NCBI RefSeq assembly: GCF_000281955.1
Contig: NZ_AKKF01000037.1
Coordinates: forward strand, 1 to 44,745
Reading direction: 5' to 3'
Length of the DNA stretch: 44,745 nucleotides
Origin: Caulobacter sp. AP07
Lineage (GTDB): Bacteria > Pseudomonadota > Alphaproteobacteria > Caulobacterales > Caulobacteraceae
The number at the start of each line of letters is the position of its first letter. Positions within the stretch are counted from its first letter, which is position 1. The position numbers and the translations under genes are program-made. This document shows, piece by piece, positions 24,718 through 32,631 of the stretch. The notes under the pieces were generated by a model, which saw nothing but the letters and a program-made list of their open reading frames with translations, did no database searches and had not been told where the DNA came from.

Positions 24718-25614
24718 ATGGGTGACCAGGTCAAGATCGCGTTCGAAAAGCAGATCGTGATCTTGGCGCTCAATGACATCCTGCCCTCCAAAATGTTGCC
24801 GCCCGCAGTCAAGGAGTCCGCGAAGTATCGGCGCATCGCTGCATCCGTCGCGCAGCTGGGCTTGGTTGAACCCCTTGTCGTCTCACGGCCGAAGGGCGGC
24901 GGGCCCTACCTTCTCCTGGATGGCCATGTGCGCTTCAGCGCCATGCGCGATCAGGGTTCTAGCGAAGCGCGCTGCCTGATCGCGTCGGACGATGAAGGGT
25001 TCACCTACAACAAGCGGGTCAACCGCCTGGCGACGATCCAAGAGCACTACATGATCGTCCGAGCCCTCGAACGCGGCGTCTCTGAGGAGAAGCTGGCCAG
25101 GGCGCTGAACGTCGATGTCGGAGTGATCCGCCAGCGACGCCATCTGCTCAATGGCATCAGCGCCGACGTCGCCGAACTTCTGAAGGACAAGCCGGTAGGG
25201 ACCCACACCTTCACGAAGCTGCGGAAGATGAAGCCGATCCGTCAGCTAGAGGTCGCCGAGTTGATGGTCTCGGCCAACAACTACAGCGCCAATTACGCCA
25301 AGGCGCTGCTGGCGACGACAAAATCCGTGGACCTTCACCATCCCGAGGATCTGAAGAGGGCCACGGGCCTCAACACTGAGCAGATGGCGCGGCTTGAGCG
25401 CGAGATGGCCTCGGTCAGCCACGACTACAAAGAGCTCGAAGCCTCCTACGGCGATGATATGCTGCTGCTGGTGATCGCCGCCGGCTTTTTGGAGCGGCTG
25501 CTTTCAAAGCACGAGGTCGAGCGGTTCCTGGCCGTGCGCCACGCCGAAATCTTGGAGACCTTCAGATCGATCGTCGCAGCGGCTTCGCTGGACCAGGTCC
25601 AGGCCGCGGCGTGA
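24718..25614 (+). CDS. ParB/RepB-like protein 2 (RepB C-terminal-type domain)
   Basis: 298 aa. A ParB-like N-domain (ALNDILPSKMLPPAVKESAKY; PYLLLDGHVRFSAMRDQG, with DGHVR in place of the GERR box) is followed by an HTH-like stretch (VSEEKLARALNVDVGVIRQR) and a helical C-terminal domain similar to the RepB C-terminal family (THTFTKLRKMKPIRQLEVAEL, then LEREMASVSHDYKELE and LLSKHEVERFLA). The ATG follows the previous stop as TGAGGATG, so the ribosome site is the junction itself. Two different ParB-like proteins behind a serine recombinase, without a ParA, suggest they act on the recombination complex or an element-borne site rather than in segregation. Confidence 0.8.
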   Translation: MGDQVKIAFEKQIVILALNDILPSKMLPPAVKESAKYRRIAASVAQLGLVEPLVVSRPKGGGPYLLLDGHVRFSAMRDQGSSEARCLIASDDEGFTYNKRVNRLATIQEHYMIVRALERGVSEEKLARALNVDVGVIRQRRHLLNGISADVAELLKDKPVGTHTFTKLRKMKPIRQLEVAELMVSANNYSANYAKALLATTKSVDLHHPEDLKRATGLNTEQMARLEREMASVSHDYKELEASYGDDMLLLVIAAGFLERLLSKHEVERFLAVRHAEILETFRSIVAAASLDQVQAAA

Positions 25615-25726
25615 TCCATAGGATGGGGACCGGGACCCGAAAGCGCCGGGACCGTCGGAGAAGCCGCCGGAGGGGCGGATCAATGACGGTGGCGGGAATG
25701 GCGGCGACCCCGCCGAAGCCCGCCAG

Positions 25727-25749
25727 GCCTGCCGTCATCAGGCAGGCCG
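25727..25749. terminator. Hairpin after the recombinase/ParB operon
   Basis: GGCCTGCC-GTCATCA-GGCAGGCC, 8-bp perfect stem with a 7-nt loop, 113 nt after the operon's last stop and between convergent genes. No T-run follows, so it is only a candidate terminator. The 230 bases around it otherwise show nothing convincing. Confidence 0.45.
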
Positions 25750-25846
25750 CCCTCCCGACCGCGGACAGCGTGCCAGCAAATCAAGTTGATCACCTTGCCC
25801 GGCAATCCATCCAAGATCCAAGGCCAACCTGCTGCACCGGCAAGTC

Positions 25847-26050
25847 CTAGAGCTGCACTCCTGGTCGATTGGCGGCATTCAACTCGTCCCAGCGCGCTAT
25901 GGAAACCAAAACGAGCGGCTCGCCCTGCGACCTAATGATCTGCACATCGCCTCGGGCTGCATAGGCCAGACACTGATCGAGCGCCAATTCCAGATCACGC
26001 CTGGTGATCTGGCGAATGAAGGGTGACTTTGCTGCACGTCCAACGATCAT
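25847..26050 (-). CDS. Small protein, possibly Phd/YefM antitoxin-like
   Basis: 67 aa. The pattern TRRDLELALDQCLAYAARGDVQIIRSQGEPLVLVSI resembles the Phd/YefM fold (helix, then two strands around a Gly-Glu-Pro turn), but the similarity is weak and no toxin is adjacent. The ATG lies 56 bases inside the 3' end of tniQ, with AGGAA eight bases before it, so it is probably co-transcribed with the transposition genes. It could be a small accessory protein of the element. Confidence 0.45.
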   Translation of the reverse strand: MIVGRAAKSPFIRQITRRDLELALDQCLAYAARGDVQIIRSQGEPLVLVSIARWDELNAANRPGVQL

Positions 26051-27947
26051 TGCCCGTTCCTGTTCTCAAGTTACTAGCAAACTGCTTTTCCGAGCGCGAA
26101 GCCACGCGTGATGCAAGCGGTCCTGAAATTGAACGACTCTCGGTGAGGTGTTGCGGCAGCAAGGCGTCAGCCTCGTCTCGCATCCAGAACCCTATGCCCC
26201 AATAGGGGCGCTTAAGGCTCCTAACGTTTGCCAAAGCAGAGACGTCCATCGGGTCTACACCGACACTTTCGGCAAGTTCACGCGAGCTCATGAGCATCCG
26301 CCCGCAGCTCGTGACGCTACGACGGCAAAGGCCCTTCCCACGCCGTATAAGCAGACCAACCTTGATCAAGCGCTGGATGTCTCGTGGGTTGGACTTCAAG
26401 CGAACTTCGGCGTCCTTCAAGGTCATGGGTGCGCTTTCAAGCTCAGCGGGAAAAGCCGGCAAGCCTCCTGCTTCAAGCATTGCCGCGCCCCTCAGACTAA
26501 CATGCAGATGAAGGGGATCGAGGCCATAGGGCGCATTTGATCCAATGCCATCTGGTACATCTTCAGCCACCAGGACAGCAGCCCACATTGCATCCAAGTG
26601 CGCCTCCTTACCGAAGACCTCAGACAGAAGCACGCGGCATTCTCCACGCTGTGAAATTCTCTCAACTGATCGCTCAATTTCTTTAAAGAGATCCATAACT
26701 TGTTTATTATGATATTGAGGCTCCTTATAGATCAGCCTGATAGACTCACCATCAAGCGGCTCGATCTCTTTGTCCGCCAAAATTTTTTCGACAACACCAG
26801 AAGGTAATTTAAAACCACGCGATAGTTGCCTGATTGAAATCCTTGATCTTATCAGGCTTTTGATTTCTGCCAGGCTGGCGACATCTACGTCATCATGTCG
26901 ACGCTCATCGCCCCCGCCTGACGGATAAGCAAGAACCAGCCCATGCCGGATAAGCCGCCGCATTGTGCTTCGGCCTAGGCGTGCAGAGGCGGCCGCCGCA
27001 GTTATGGAAAGTGTGCTGGCGCGGCCAAACAATCTCGTGGTTCGCCGCGCCTCTTGAAGAGCATGGAACACTGGTTCGGCGGCTTCCCGAGCACGCCAAC
27101 TCAGATTTTTTCTAGCTTTTACAATAACGTCAGATGACACACCCCGCATCGTGCCTTCTGCGCCACCAGCGGCTCCATCGAGAATGAACCGCATGCCTGT
27201 CAGCATCGTAGCCGGATAGGTTGGGGCAGCACTTGATACCTTGCCGAGGGGATGGCCCGCGCAGCGTAGGCTTTGGCCGATCGCTACGGCCACGGACAAT
27301 ACGTCCTCCGGAGCAAGTGGGCGCAGGTAGTTTGGGAGCTGCTCAAGCGCACTTTGCCGAACCTGAAGCTCAAAGGAGACCAGATTGGCCGCGACGGAGA
27401 GATAAGGCCGATCAGGCGATTGGATATACGACACAGTGCCATCACGCAGGTCGAGATGGCACGATGAACATTCATGAATTGGGCCAGAATGCCACCGCAG
27501 CTGGGCCCGGCATCTAAGGCAATGCCCAACCAATAGGCTCCAATCTTCCGCGCAGAATGACAGGCGCCGCAACGACCAGGAGAAACGATGGTGCGGCGAC
27601 CGCCTCAGTCCGCTTGGCGATATCGGGCACGGGGTCTGACGAAACGAATAAGGCGCGCCGTCGAGACCATAAACCGTCGTCCAATGCTCGCGCGACGCCA
27701 AACCCTTCGGGACCATTGGGTCGAGTTGATCGACACCGACACCATAGATTTTCGCTAGAACTCTTGGATCAGCTCTACCTCGGCGGAGGTCGTTCAGACT
27801 TAAGCCTGCTGGGAGGAGGAGATCGGATGGATTGCCGTAGACGTTGTGCTGGGCAACCCGACCAGCGTAGCCACGAATTGTTTCCCCTGGGATTGGGTCC
27901 AGCGGAAACAGCACCGGCTTTATGCGGGCGAGATCGAGGGCGGCCAT
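25995..27947 (-). CDS. tniQ: TniQ/TnsD-like target-selection protein
   Basis: 650 aa. The N-terminal TniQ domain starts LFPLDPIPGETIRGYAGRVA and includes SWSLRRLSFCAEDWSLLVGH followed by a zinc finger with HCLRC and HECSSCHL. The C-terminal ~400 residues contain several HTH-like stretches (ASARLGRSTMRRLIRHGLVL; RISIRQLSRGFKLPSG; KSNPRDIQRLIKVGLL), a TnsD-like build that reads a DNA target. Start chosen at the ATG that overlaps the tnsC stop (TGATG). Central parts (26640-27150) are markedly A/T richer than surrounding chromosome, a sign of transfer. It recruits TnsC to the attachment site; the site it recognises cannot be read from this sequence alone. Confidence 0.85.
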   Translation of the reverse strand: MAALDLARIKPVLFPLDPIPGETIRGYAGRVAQHNVYGNPSDLLLPAGLSLNDLRRGRADPRVLAKIYGVGVDQLDPMVPKGLASREHWTTVYGLDGAPYSFRQTPCPISPSGLRRSPHHRFSWSLRRLSFCAEDWSLLVGHCLRCRAQLRWHSGPIHECSSCHLDLRDGTVSYIQSPDRPYLSVAANLVSFELQVRQSALEQLPNYLRPLAPEDVLSVAVAIGQSLRCAGHPLGKVSSAAPTYPATMLTGMRFILDGAAGGAEGTMRGVSSDVIVKARKNLSWRAREAAEPVFHALQEARRTTRLFGRASTLSITAAAASARLGRSTMRRLIRHGLVLAYPSGGGDERRHDDVDVASLAEIKSLIRSRISIRQLSRGFKLPSGVVEKILADKEIEPLDGESIRLIYKEPQYHNKQVMDLFKEIERSVERISQRGECRVLLSEVFGKEAHLDAMWAAVLVAEDVPDGIGSNAPYGLDPLHLHVSLRGAAMLEAGGLPAFPAELESAPMTLKDAEVRLKSNPRDIQRLIKVGLLIRRGKGLCRRSVTSCGRMLMSSRELAESVGVDPMDVSALANVRSLKRPYWGIGFWMRDEADALLPQHLTESRSISGPLASRVASRSEKQFASNLRTGTGNDRWTCSKVTLHSPDHQA

Positions 27948-28909
27948 CAGGCCGCCCCCAACAGACGAAACGGATTTCGTTGGGCAAAGTTTTGCTGAAG
28001 CGCCCACCGATCCACCGCGACCAGAAGGTCCTGCACCTCGAGGCTTTGCGCACTCCGACGTAACGCAATTTCAGTAGCGGCTTCGAATAGACGTGATACA
28101 CGCCCGATAACGCCAGCGCTTACCTCAAGCAAGCACGCCAAAACATCTTCCGTAAGCAGGTCGTTTGACTGTGTAAATACCTGCCTATTATGCATTTCCG
28201 CACATAAATCATGCACAAAGGTCGCAAAAAGGTCGCGCTCTTCACCCTTGCTGGCGTCGAGCGCAGGCATGTCGAACGGTGCCAGCAGGCGCCCATTCAA
28301 TTGAAGGTTTCGCTCGAATAGGTCCTTACCCTCATCGGTGCCCAAGAAGACAATCGGCACCACGCCTGCATCTAAGAACGACTTTAGGGTATCGGTGACG
28401 TCGCTGTTGGCTGACGAGCGAGCATTTAGATGTTGGACCTCGTCAATAATCAGCAGCTCGATGCCGCGCCGCTCCAGATACTGCATCACCCTGTAGGTCA
28501 GGGTCTCCTCTGTACCCCGATCCGGGTAGGGATCGCCCAGCTTCCGGAGAATTTGCACCATCAGGCGCTTGCTGGTCGTCGCGGCCTTGAGCGGCAAAAA
28601 AAGGACAGACGATGTGTTGGCGCTGTCACCGCGACGCCGATCGACAAGCGCCTTGTATTCGAGGCCGGCGGTCGACTTACCTGAGCCAGACGGGGCCAAG
28701 ACCCGCAGCCCCATCTGCGGCTTGCCCCTGTTTAGGGCGCCGAGTTTTTGCAGGTAGTCGCATCGGGAGTGAAAGTTTACATGCTTCGTGTATGGGATAA
28801 ATGTTGATCTAAAAAACGCTATCTTTCCTGATACGACGTTGTTCATTTCCTCCGAAAAGTCTTCGATCATTTCGATATTTTTTGCAGGGACTTTTGACCG
28901 CTTAAGCAT
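27947..28909 (-). CDS. tnsC: TnsC/TniB-like AAA+ ATPase
   Basis: 320 aa. Walker A is APSGSGKST and Walker B LLIIDEVQHL; the sensor region IVFLGTDEG and the Arg-bearing segments after it follow the TniB/TnsC pattern. The N-terminus has FIPYTKHVNFHSRCDYLQKL, the usual start of the ATPase domain. In Tn7-like transposition this ATPase forms a filament on target DNA and links TniQ to the TnsB transposase. The ATG at 28909 has AAAGGA upstream and overlaps the tnsB stop by eight bases; a longer in-frame start at 28969 would lie inside tnsB. The stop overlaps the tniQ start. Shorter than Tn7 TnsC, closer to the TniB size class. Confidence 0.87.
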   Translation of the reverse strand: MLKRSKVPAKNIEMIEDFSEEMNNVVSGKIAFFRSTFIPYTKHVNFHSRCDYLQKLGALNRGKPQMGLRVLAPSGSGKSTAGLEYKALVDRRRGDSANTSSVLFLPLKAATTSKRLMVQILRKLGDPYPDRGTEETLTYRVMQYLERRGIELLIIDEVQHLNARSSANSDVTDTLKSFLDAGVVPIVFLGTDEGKDLFERNLQLNGRLLAPFDMPALDASKGEERDLFATFVHDLCAEMHNRQVFTQSNDLLTEDVLACLLEVSAGVIGRVSRLFEAATEIALRRSAQSLEVQDLLVAVDRWALQQNFAQRNPFRLLGAA

Positions 28910-31091
28910 TGCCGAATCCTTTGAATTTCTTGATGCTGAAGCCGCCAAATTTGGCCACGCCTTCTGCACTCGACTTGATCGCCGCCGACGGCTTGGAAGG
29001 TTTGGGAGCTTTACGTTTGGTGCCGCCGCGGGGTGGCCGTGAGGAAGTCAGCCCCCCATCCGCCCGATGCGCGGCCAGGGTGTCGTTCTCGATTGCAGGC
29101 GCCAGGCCGTCATGCCGCGCTGGCGCAAAGGCCAGCGCCACGCCTTCACCCTGCAGCCCCTGAACCATCGGCGACTGCAGAAGACGAGCGATCGTCCTGC
29201 GGTTCTTCAGCTTGAGCCCAGGCACCAGGCGCTCGACCCGCTGACAGAGTTCAGCCCGCCAGCGATAGCGATCTTCTCGACTGAAGAACGCCTCGTTCTC
29301 TTGGTCAGCAAGCTTGCGAAGGAATTCGTGCTGGGTCTTCGAAAGCCCTGAGGCGTAGTCGAGGTCCGTGCACGGCAAGGTGACGTAACGGTTACGCCGA
29401 TCGTTCCAGACGTGAATTTCCTGCAGATTTGCAGGATTGTACTTGATCTTTACCCTTACAGACGCCGACCCCTTCGGTTGACCGGTGCGCGGCGCCAAGC
29501 CGGCAAGATCATTCAACAGGCCGCCTGTCCGGGTTTGGTCGTGGTACTGCAACCCAAGGAATTCGATCCCAGCCTTGGTGAGGCGGCGGTTGGGCTCCAT
29601 CGCACCGGCCATCTTATCGAGCTGGCGAACATCACCGATAACGTTGATGGCAAACGCCTTGAGATCACGATCCCATAAATTCGCCGGCGCGGCACCGACG
29701 CCGTCGTGGACGTCCATGTGATAAAAGCTGATCGCCTCCCAGATGAGATCCTCAAGGTCCTCCAACGTGAGGATGGCGTCCTTGTGCGGGTCGATCTCAA
29801 GGTCGCGCAGAGTCTTCGGGTCGAGGGTCGACCCAGGAAGCTTGTGAAGGATGCGATCGTCGATCGTGCGGAAGAACCGTTCGATTACGGCCTTGTGGGT
29901 TGGAGATCTGATTGGCGCCCAGCGGACCGAGGTCCCCACATCGGCCATGGCGTCTTCGAAGGCGTTGCCGGCTAGCTCTAGACCGTTGTCGACAACGATT
30001 TCATCGAAGCGGCCGAAGATGTTGACCAAAATCGCGTATCGCCCACCTCTTCGACTGAGGAGGTGAAGCTTCGGCGCGTTCGCTCGCTTGATGCACTCGG
30101 TAACGGAATAGAGCGACGGAGGCTCGAATGAGAGTACGAAGCCGACGATGCAGCGCGTTTTGACATCGATGACAGCCGTCAACCAGGGCCGCCCCATAGG
30201 CAACATCTGGTCCAGGTTCATGACAACGACGTTGTCGAGAAGCTTGTGGTCTAGACATCCAAGCTCAAGGAACCGTTCAGCCTTGAGGCTCTCCCCGCAG
30301 GGTTTGAAGCGCAACGTTGCCGCCTTCTCGCCGTAACGAGCGCGGTAGGTCTCAAAGCACTCGAGCTTGCGGACGCGTTTTCGAAACGCCTCCTCGGACG
30401 GGATTTTTAGGACCGGCTGGTCGGACTTGCTTCTCCGCCGGTTCAGATAGGAAATCAGCCTGTGGAGACGCGCGAAGGCCGAAGCGATGTCTTTGGCGCG
30501 ATCGCTCCAGTACAGCAGTACGAAATGCTGCATTACCGCGAGCACCGTCGGATCAAGCGGACTCCTTCGCTCAACCCGCCCGCTCATGGACAGCATCTGG
30601 CGGAGCGGTCGATCGCCTTGCTGACCCCGCTCCATAAGCCAGCGGCGGACTGTTCGCGGGGTGGGCTTTTCGCCCAGCGCTAGGACTTTCTCCGGGGCGT
30701 CAGCCCAGATTTTGGAGAGCTCTATTGCCATCCGCCGGTCGCCGAGGGCACCGACGCCGCGCTTATCAAGAGCATCCAAGACGAAACGACGCCGAGCGGC
30801 GTAACGATCGCGGCGGTGGATTTCAGCGGCGTCATACTCACGCCTTTGAGCAAGCTCCCGAACCGTTTGCTCTTTGAAATTCAGGATCCTGATGAGATCG
30901 CCATTCGCATAGGCCCTGATAGCCCAGCCCATGTCTGGCATGACGGTGAGCCCGTCAGCATTCTCGACAAGGAACGGTGTGAAGGTTCGCAGGCAGGTGA
31001 AGTGAAGGAGGCCACCGCCCAGATGGCGCTCGAACGCGACCTTTCGGTCTTGCGTGCTCCAGATCTCCCCGGGTTTAAAATTGATGGTCAC
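28902..31091 (-). CDS. tnsB: TnsB/TniA-like DDE transposase
   Basis: 729 aa with an rve-type DDE core. The three acidic residues are visible as CLDHKLLD, IVVDNGLEL and HKAVIERFF in the right order and spacing. HTH-like segments lie before the core (TPRTVRRWLMERGQQ; EAFRKRVRKLECFETYRARYG) and would bind the repeats at the ends. A C-terminal Mu-type domain (LGLQYHDQ ... IKYNPANLQEIHVWNDRRNRYVTLPC) and a basic tail rich in Ser/Pro/Lys follow; the tail probably touches TnsC. The ATG overlaps the tnsA stop as ATGA. TnsB makes the 3' cuts and joins them to target. All parts look intact, so the element could be active. Confidence 0.9.
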   Translation of the reverse strand: MTINFKPGEIWSTQDRKVAFERHLGGGLLHFTCLRTFTPFLVENADGLTVMPDMGWAIRAYANGDLIRILNFKEQTVRELAQRREYDAAEIHRRDRYAARRRFVLDALDKRGVGALGDRRMAIELSKIWADAPEKVLALGEKPTPRTVRRWLMERGQQGDRPLRQMLSMSGRVERRSPLDPTVLAVMQHFVLLYWSDRAKDIASAFARLHRLISYLNRRRSKSDQPVLKIPSEEAFRKRVRKLECFETYRARYGEKAATLRFKPCGESLKAERFLELGCLDHKLLDNVVVMNLDQMLPMGRPWLTAVIDVKTRCIVGFVLSFEPPSLYSVTECIKRANAPKLHLLSRRGGRYAILVNIFGRFDEIVVDNGLELAGNAFEDAMADVGTSVRWAPIRSPTHKAVIERFFRTIDDRILHKLPGSTLDPKTLRDLEIDPHKDAILTLEDLEDLIWEAISFYHMDVHDGVGAAPANLWDRDLKAFAINVIGDVRQLDKMAGAMEPNRRLTKAGIEFLGLQYHDQTRTGGLLNDLAGLAPRTGQPKGSASVRVKIKYNPANLQEIHVWNDRRNRYVTLPCTDLDYASGLSKTQHEFLRKLADQENEAFFSREDRYRWRAELCQRVERLVPGLKLKNRRTIARLLQSPMVQGLQGEGVALAFAPARHDGLAPAIENDTLAAHRADGGLTSSRPPRGGTKRKAPKPSKPSAAIKSSAEGVAKFGGFSIKKFKGFGNA

Positions 31092-31945
31092 GCGCGCGCC
31101 TCCGACGAGGTGAGCGACGAGCCAGGCGAGCGAACGACACTGTTGTCATTCAGCGCGCTCTGGAGATCGATACGAACGATGCGTCCGACCATCATCGCAC
31201 AAATCTGGGCGCGCCCGATGCGGCGTTCACCCAAGATTTCAGCCAAGCGGCCAAAGGCGATTTCGCCGCCAGCTTGAGCCAAGGCCTCGCCCGCGAGATG
31301 AATCTCGCGAGCGCCGAACTTCACGAAGCGGTACTGCTGAACGATGCCCACGTTCGTGTTGAAGGTGGATTTCGCTCTAAGCGGCGCTCCGTGCACAACA
31401 CGGAATGACCACTGCAGCGCCTGGCAAACCTTGGCCACGGCCTGGATCTTGAGCGCGTAGTCGGGATCGCGCAGCGCTCGCTGATCGTGCTTGACCTCGA
31501 CCAGCTCCAAGCTGCCGTCGAACTTTTGGCGCAGGCAGTCGGCGATATAGGTGCGGCGCCGGCCGTCGAGCACGAACTCCAGACGCAAGGGCTGACTCTG
31601 ATAATCGATGATCTCGGTATCGACCTCGCTGTGCACGAAGAGTGCGCGCTCATTCATGCTTTCGTGCACCAAGGCCCGCCGGGCTTTTCGACTGGCATAA
31701 CTGCCAGTCACAATGCATCGCCGCCCAGTGATGATCGAGCGAATGGGCTTGCCATCGGGCGTAGTGACAAGGCGAGCGAAACTGCTGATCGCCGCCCACG
31801 AATCCGGATCAGCCGGGCGTCGAAGCCCCGCCAGCATCGTTCGACGCAATGATGGATGCCCTCCAGGTGGGGGGCTCGCCGGGTCGAAGGCAAACGTGTT
31901 CGTGTAGGCGCCGGCCGCAGCCGCTGCGCTCGTAGTCTTGTTCAT
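31088..31945 (-). CDS. tnsA: TnsA-like endonuclease
   Basis: 285 aa. The TnsA nuclease core is present: HESMNERALFVHSEVDTEII with the first acidic residues, YIADCLRQ with Asp, and LVEVK as the E-x-K part of the PD-(D/E)XK site (near 31483-31501). The C-terminal part (LAGEALAQAGGEIAFGRLAE; IGRAQICAMMVGRIVRIDLQ) forms a small winged-helix-like region that contacts TnsC in Tn7. TnsA cuts the 5' strands, giving cut-and-paste rather than replicative transposition. Start is uncertain: MNKTTSAAA (31945) is used; an ATG at 31999 directly follows a GAAA-loop hairpin (CCCGC-GAAA-GCGGG) that would hide its ribosome site. Confidence 0.85.
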   Translation of the reverse strand: MNKTTSAAAAAGAYTNTFAFDPASPPPGGHPSLRRTMLAGLRRPADPDSWAAISSFARLVTTPDGKPIRSIITGRRCIVTGSYASRKARRALVHESMNERALFVHSEVDTEIIDYQSQPLRLEFVLDGRRRTYIADCLRQKFDGSLELVEVKHDQRALRDPDYALKIQAVAKVCQALQWSFRVVHGAPLRAKSTFNTNVGIVQQYRFVKFGAREIHLAGEALAQAGGEIAFGRLAEILGERRIGRAQICAMMVGRIVRIDLQSALNDNSVVRSPGSSLTSSEARA

Positions 31946-32048
31946 GATCTCGTTCCAATTTTGAGAATTTTGGGAACGAGCACCGGCGCGCGTCAGCATT
32001 CCCCCGCTTTCGCGGGCGGTTGACTTTTGGCGCGCCTGGGAGGAAATT

Positions 32049-32077
32049 CAGATTGTCGGGTCCAATCGACGAATCTG
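32049..32077. promoter_or_regulatory. Interrupted inverted repeat upstream of tnsA (candidate operator)
   Basis: CAGATTGTCG pairs with CGACgAATCTG (one bulged base) around an 8-nt centre, 50-130 bases before the possible tnsA starts. It is a candidate binding site for the Ner-like protein encoded next door. Confidence 0.35.
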
Positions 32078-32089
32078 GGGTTTCCCCGG

Positions 32090-32122
32090 CAAAAGGGTTC
32101 AAGCTTAGCTTGGGCCCTTTTG
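32090..32122. terminator. Strong 16-bp hairpin between the Ner-like gene and tnsA
   Basis: CAAAAGGGTTCAAGCT and AGCTTGGGCCCTTTTG pair over 16 positions with a 1-nt centre; 14 are Watson-Crick, and the other two become G-U pairs in the plus-strand transcript. The A-run/T-run at the arms suits a bidirectional intrinsic terminator. It would separate the regulator transcript from tnsA. Confidence 0.55.
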
Positions 32123-32170
32123 TCGTTCCACTAGCGCTCTAGGTCTTAGACTTAGTCCTAGTTCGTGGCT

Positions 32171-32458
32171 TTAATTCTCCTGCTCTTGAATATAGCGATC
32201 CGGCCAGAGCGTTTGCGGTGTGGAGTCCACTGCCTTAGCAATGGCGAGCTCAAGTCGCCTGGAACGCCTGTAACCACGGCTGACGATCGACACCGTGCTC
32301 GTGGCAACACCTTCAGATCTAGCAACTTGACCGAGGGATGACCCCTTGGCGGCGAGTGCCTGCTTGATCCAAAGATGAGTCTTTTCGTCGAGCACAATAA
32401 GTCCAATCCGCATACCGCGAATCGCTTGATAACATTGTTCCCAATCTCGCCGAAACAT
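32171..32458 (-). CDS. Ner-like (Nlp family) winged HTH regulator
   Basis: 95 aa. The pattern of Mu Ner / SfsB-type regulators is clear: KTHLWIKQALAAKGSSLGQVARSEGVATSTVSIV, then SRRLELAIAKAVDSTPQTLWPDRYI, where the ending LWPxRY is a family signature. Such proteins control early/transposition promoters of Mu-like phages and transposons. It lies just upstream of tnsA on the same strand, separated by a strong hairpin, and CGCGTC-GAGAG-GACGCG stands directly before its start. A role as autoregulated switch of the tns operon is inferred. Start uncertain: ATG at 32458 is used, ATG at 32413 also gives a complete domain. Neither has a good ribosome site. Confidence 0.75.
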   Translation of the reverse strand: MFRRDWEQCYQAIRGMRIGLIVLDEKTHLWIKQALAAKGSSLGQVARSEGVATSTVSIVSRGYRRSRRLELAIAKAVDSTPQTLWPDRYIQEQEN

Positions 32459-32479
32459 CGAATCTTAATAATTGTGCTC

Positions 32480-32496
32480 CGCGTCGAGAGGACGCG
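32480..32496. promoter_or_regulatory. Inverted repeat before the Ner-like gene
   Basis: CGCGTC-GAGAG-GACGCG, perfect 6-bp arms, 22 bases upstream of the ATG. It is a candidate operator for autoregulation. Confidence 0.4.
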
Positions 32497-32525
32497 AGTA
32501 ATAATGGGCCGTGAGGTCGTGGAAT

Positions 32526-32543
32526 TGCCAAGGGGGTCTTGGC
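32526..32543. repeat. 18-bp palindromic repeat, copy 1
   Basis: TGCCAAGGGGGTCTTGGC. The arms GCCAAG and CTTGGC are inverted around GGGGT. It is identical to the copy at 32549 with a 23-bp period, so both would face nearly the same side of the helix. It is either an operator of the helicase operon downstream or part of the transposon right end. Confidence 0.6.
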
Positions 32544-32548
32544 AATTC

Positions 32549-32566
32549 TGCCAAGGGGGTCTTGGC
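32549..32566. repeat. 18-bp palindromic repeat, copy 2
   Basis: Identical to copy 1 at 32526. Confidence 0.6.
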
Positions 32567-32572
32567 GGAATT

Positions 32573-32592
32573 TTAGGCCATCGCGCCAGTTA
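32573..32592. repeat. Degenerate inverted match to the left-flank 19-bp repeat
   Basis: TTAGGCCATCGCGCCAGTTA resembles the reverse complement of the left repeat (TTGGGCCAGCGTTAAGTTG): 9 of the first 11 positions agree, and AGTT recurs one base out of register. The orientation is opposite to the left copies, as needed for a transposon end. Weak on its own. Confidence 0.3.
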
Positions 32593-32602
32593 CTCATCTC
32601 TA

Positions 32603-32631
32603 GGCGCAGCCTTTAACCCAGGCTGGGCGCC
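32603..32631. other. Bulged hairpin upstream of the helicase gene
   Basis: GGCGC-AGCCT and AGGCT-GGGCGCC can pair with a 2-nt bulge around TTAACCC. It may terminate stray transcription into the helicase operon or belong to the junction. The 297 bases between the Ner-like and helicase genes hold this, the two palindromic repeats and no gene. Confidence 0.3.

Larger units (their letters stand above)
20526..32592. mobile_element. Tn7-like transposon (TnsA, TnsB, TnsC, TniQ) with recombinase/ParB and antitoxin cargo; ends approximate
   Basis: The minus-strand genes tnsA-tnsB-tnsC-tniQ (31945-25995) overlap one another end to end and all look intact. In Tn7-like elements tnsA faces one end and cargo lies beyond the tniQ side, which places the right end upstream of tnsA (after the Ner-like gene) and the left end near 20.5 kb. 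The limits given are those of repeats that may be TnsB sites, not proven termini. No clean TGT...ACA ends or 5-bp target duplication could be assigned. No CRISPR array or Cas gene is present, so targeting would be by TniQ. Confidence 0.65.

Noticed and set aside
25611..25850. 79-codon frame overlapping the second ParB-like stop (GTGA)
   Set aside because: Arg-rich low-complexity product, contains the hairpin at 25727, no recognisable domain.
28902..31091. tnsB as an ordinary retroviral-type insertion sequence transposase
   Set aside because: Adjacent overlapping tnsA, tnsC and tniQ genes identify a Tn7-like system.
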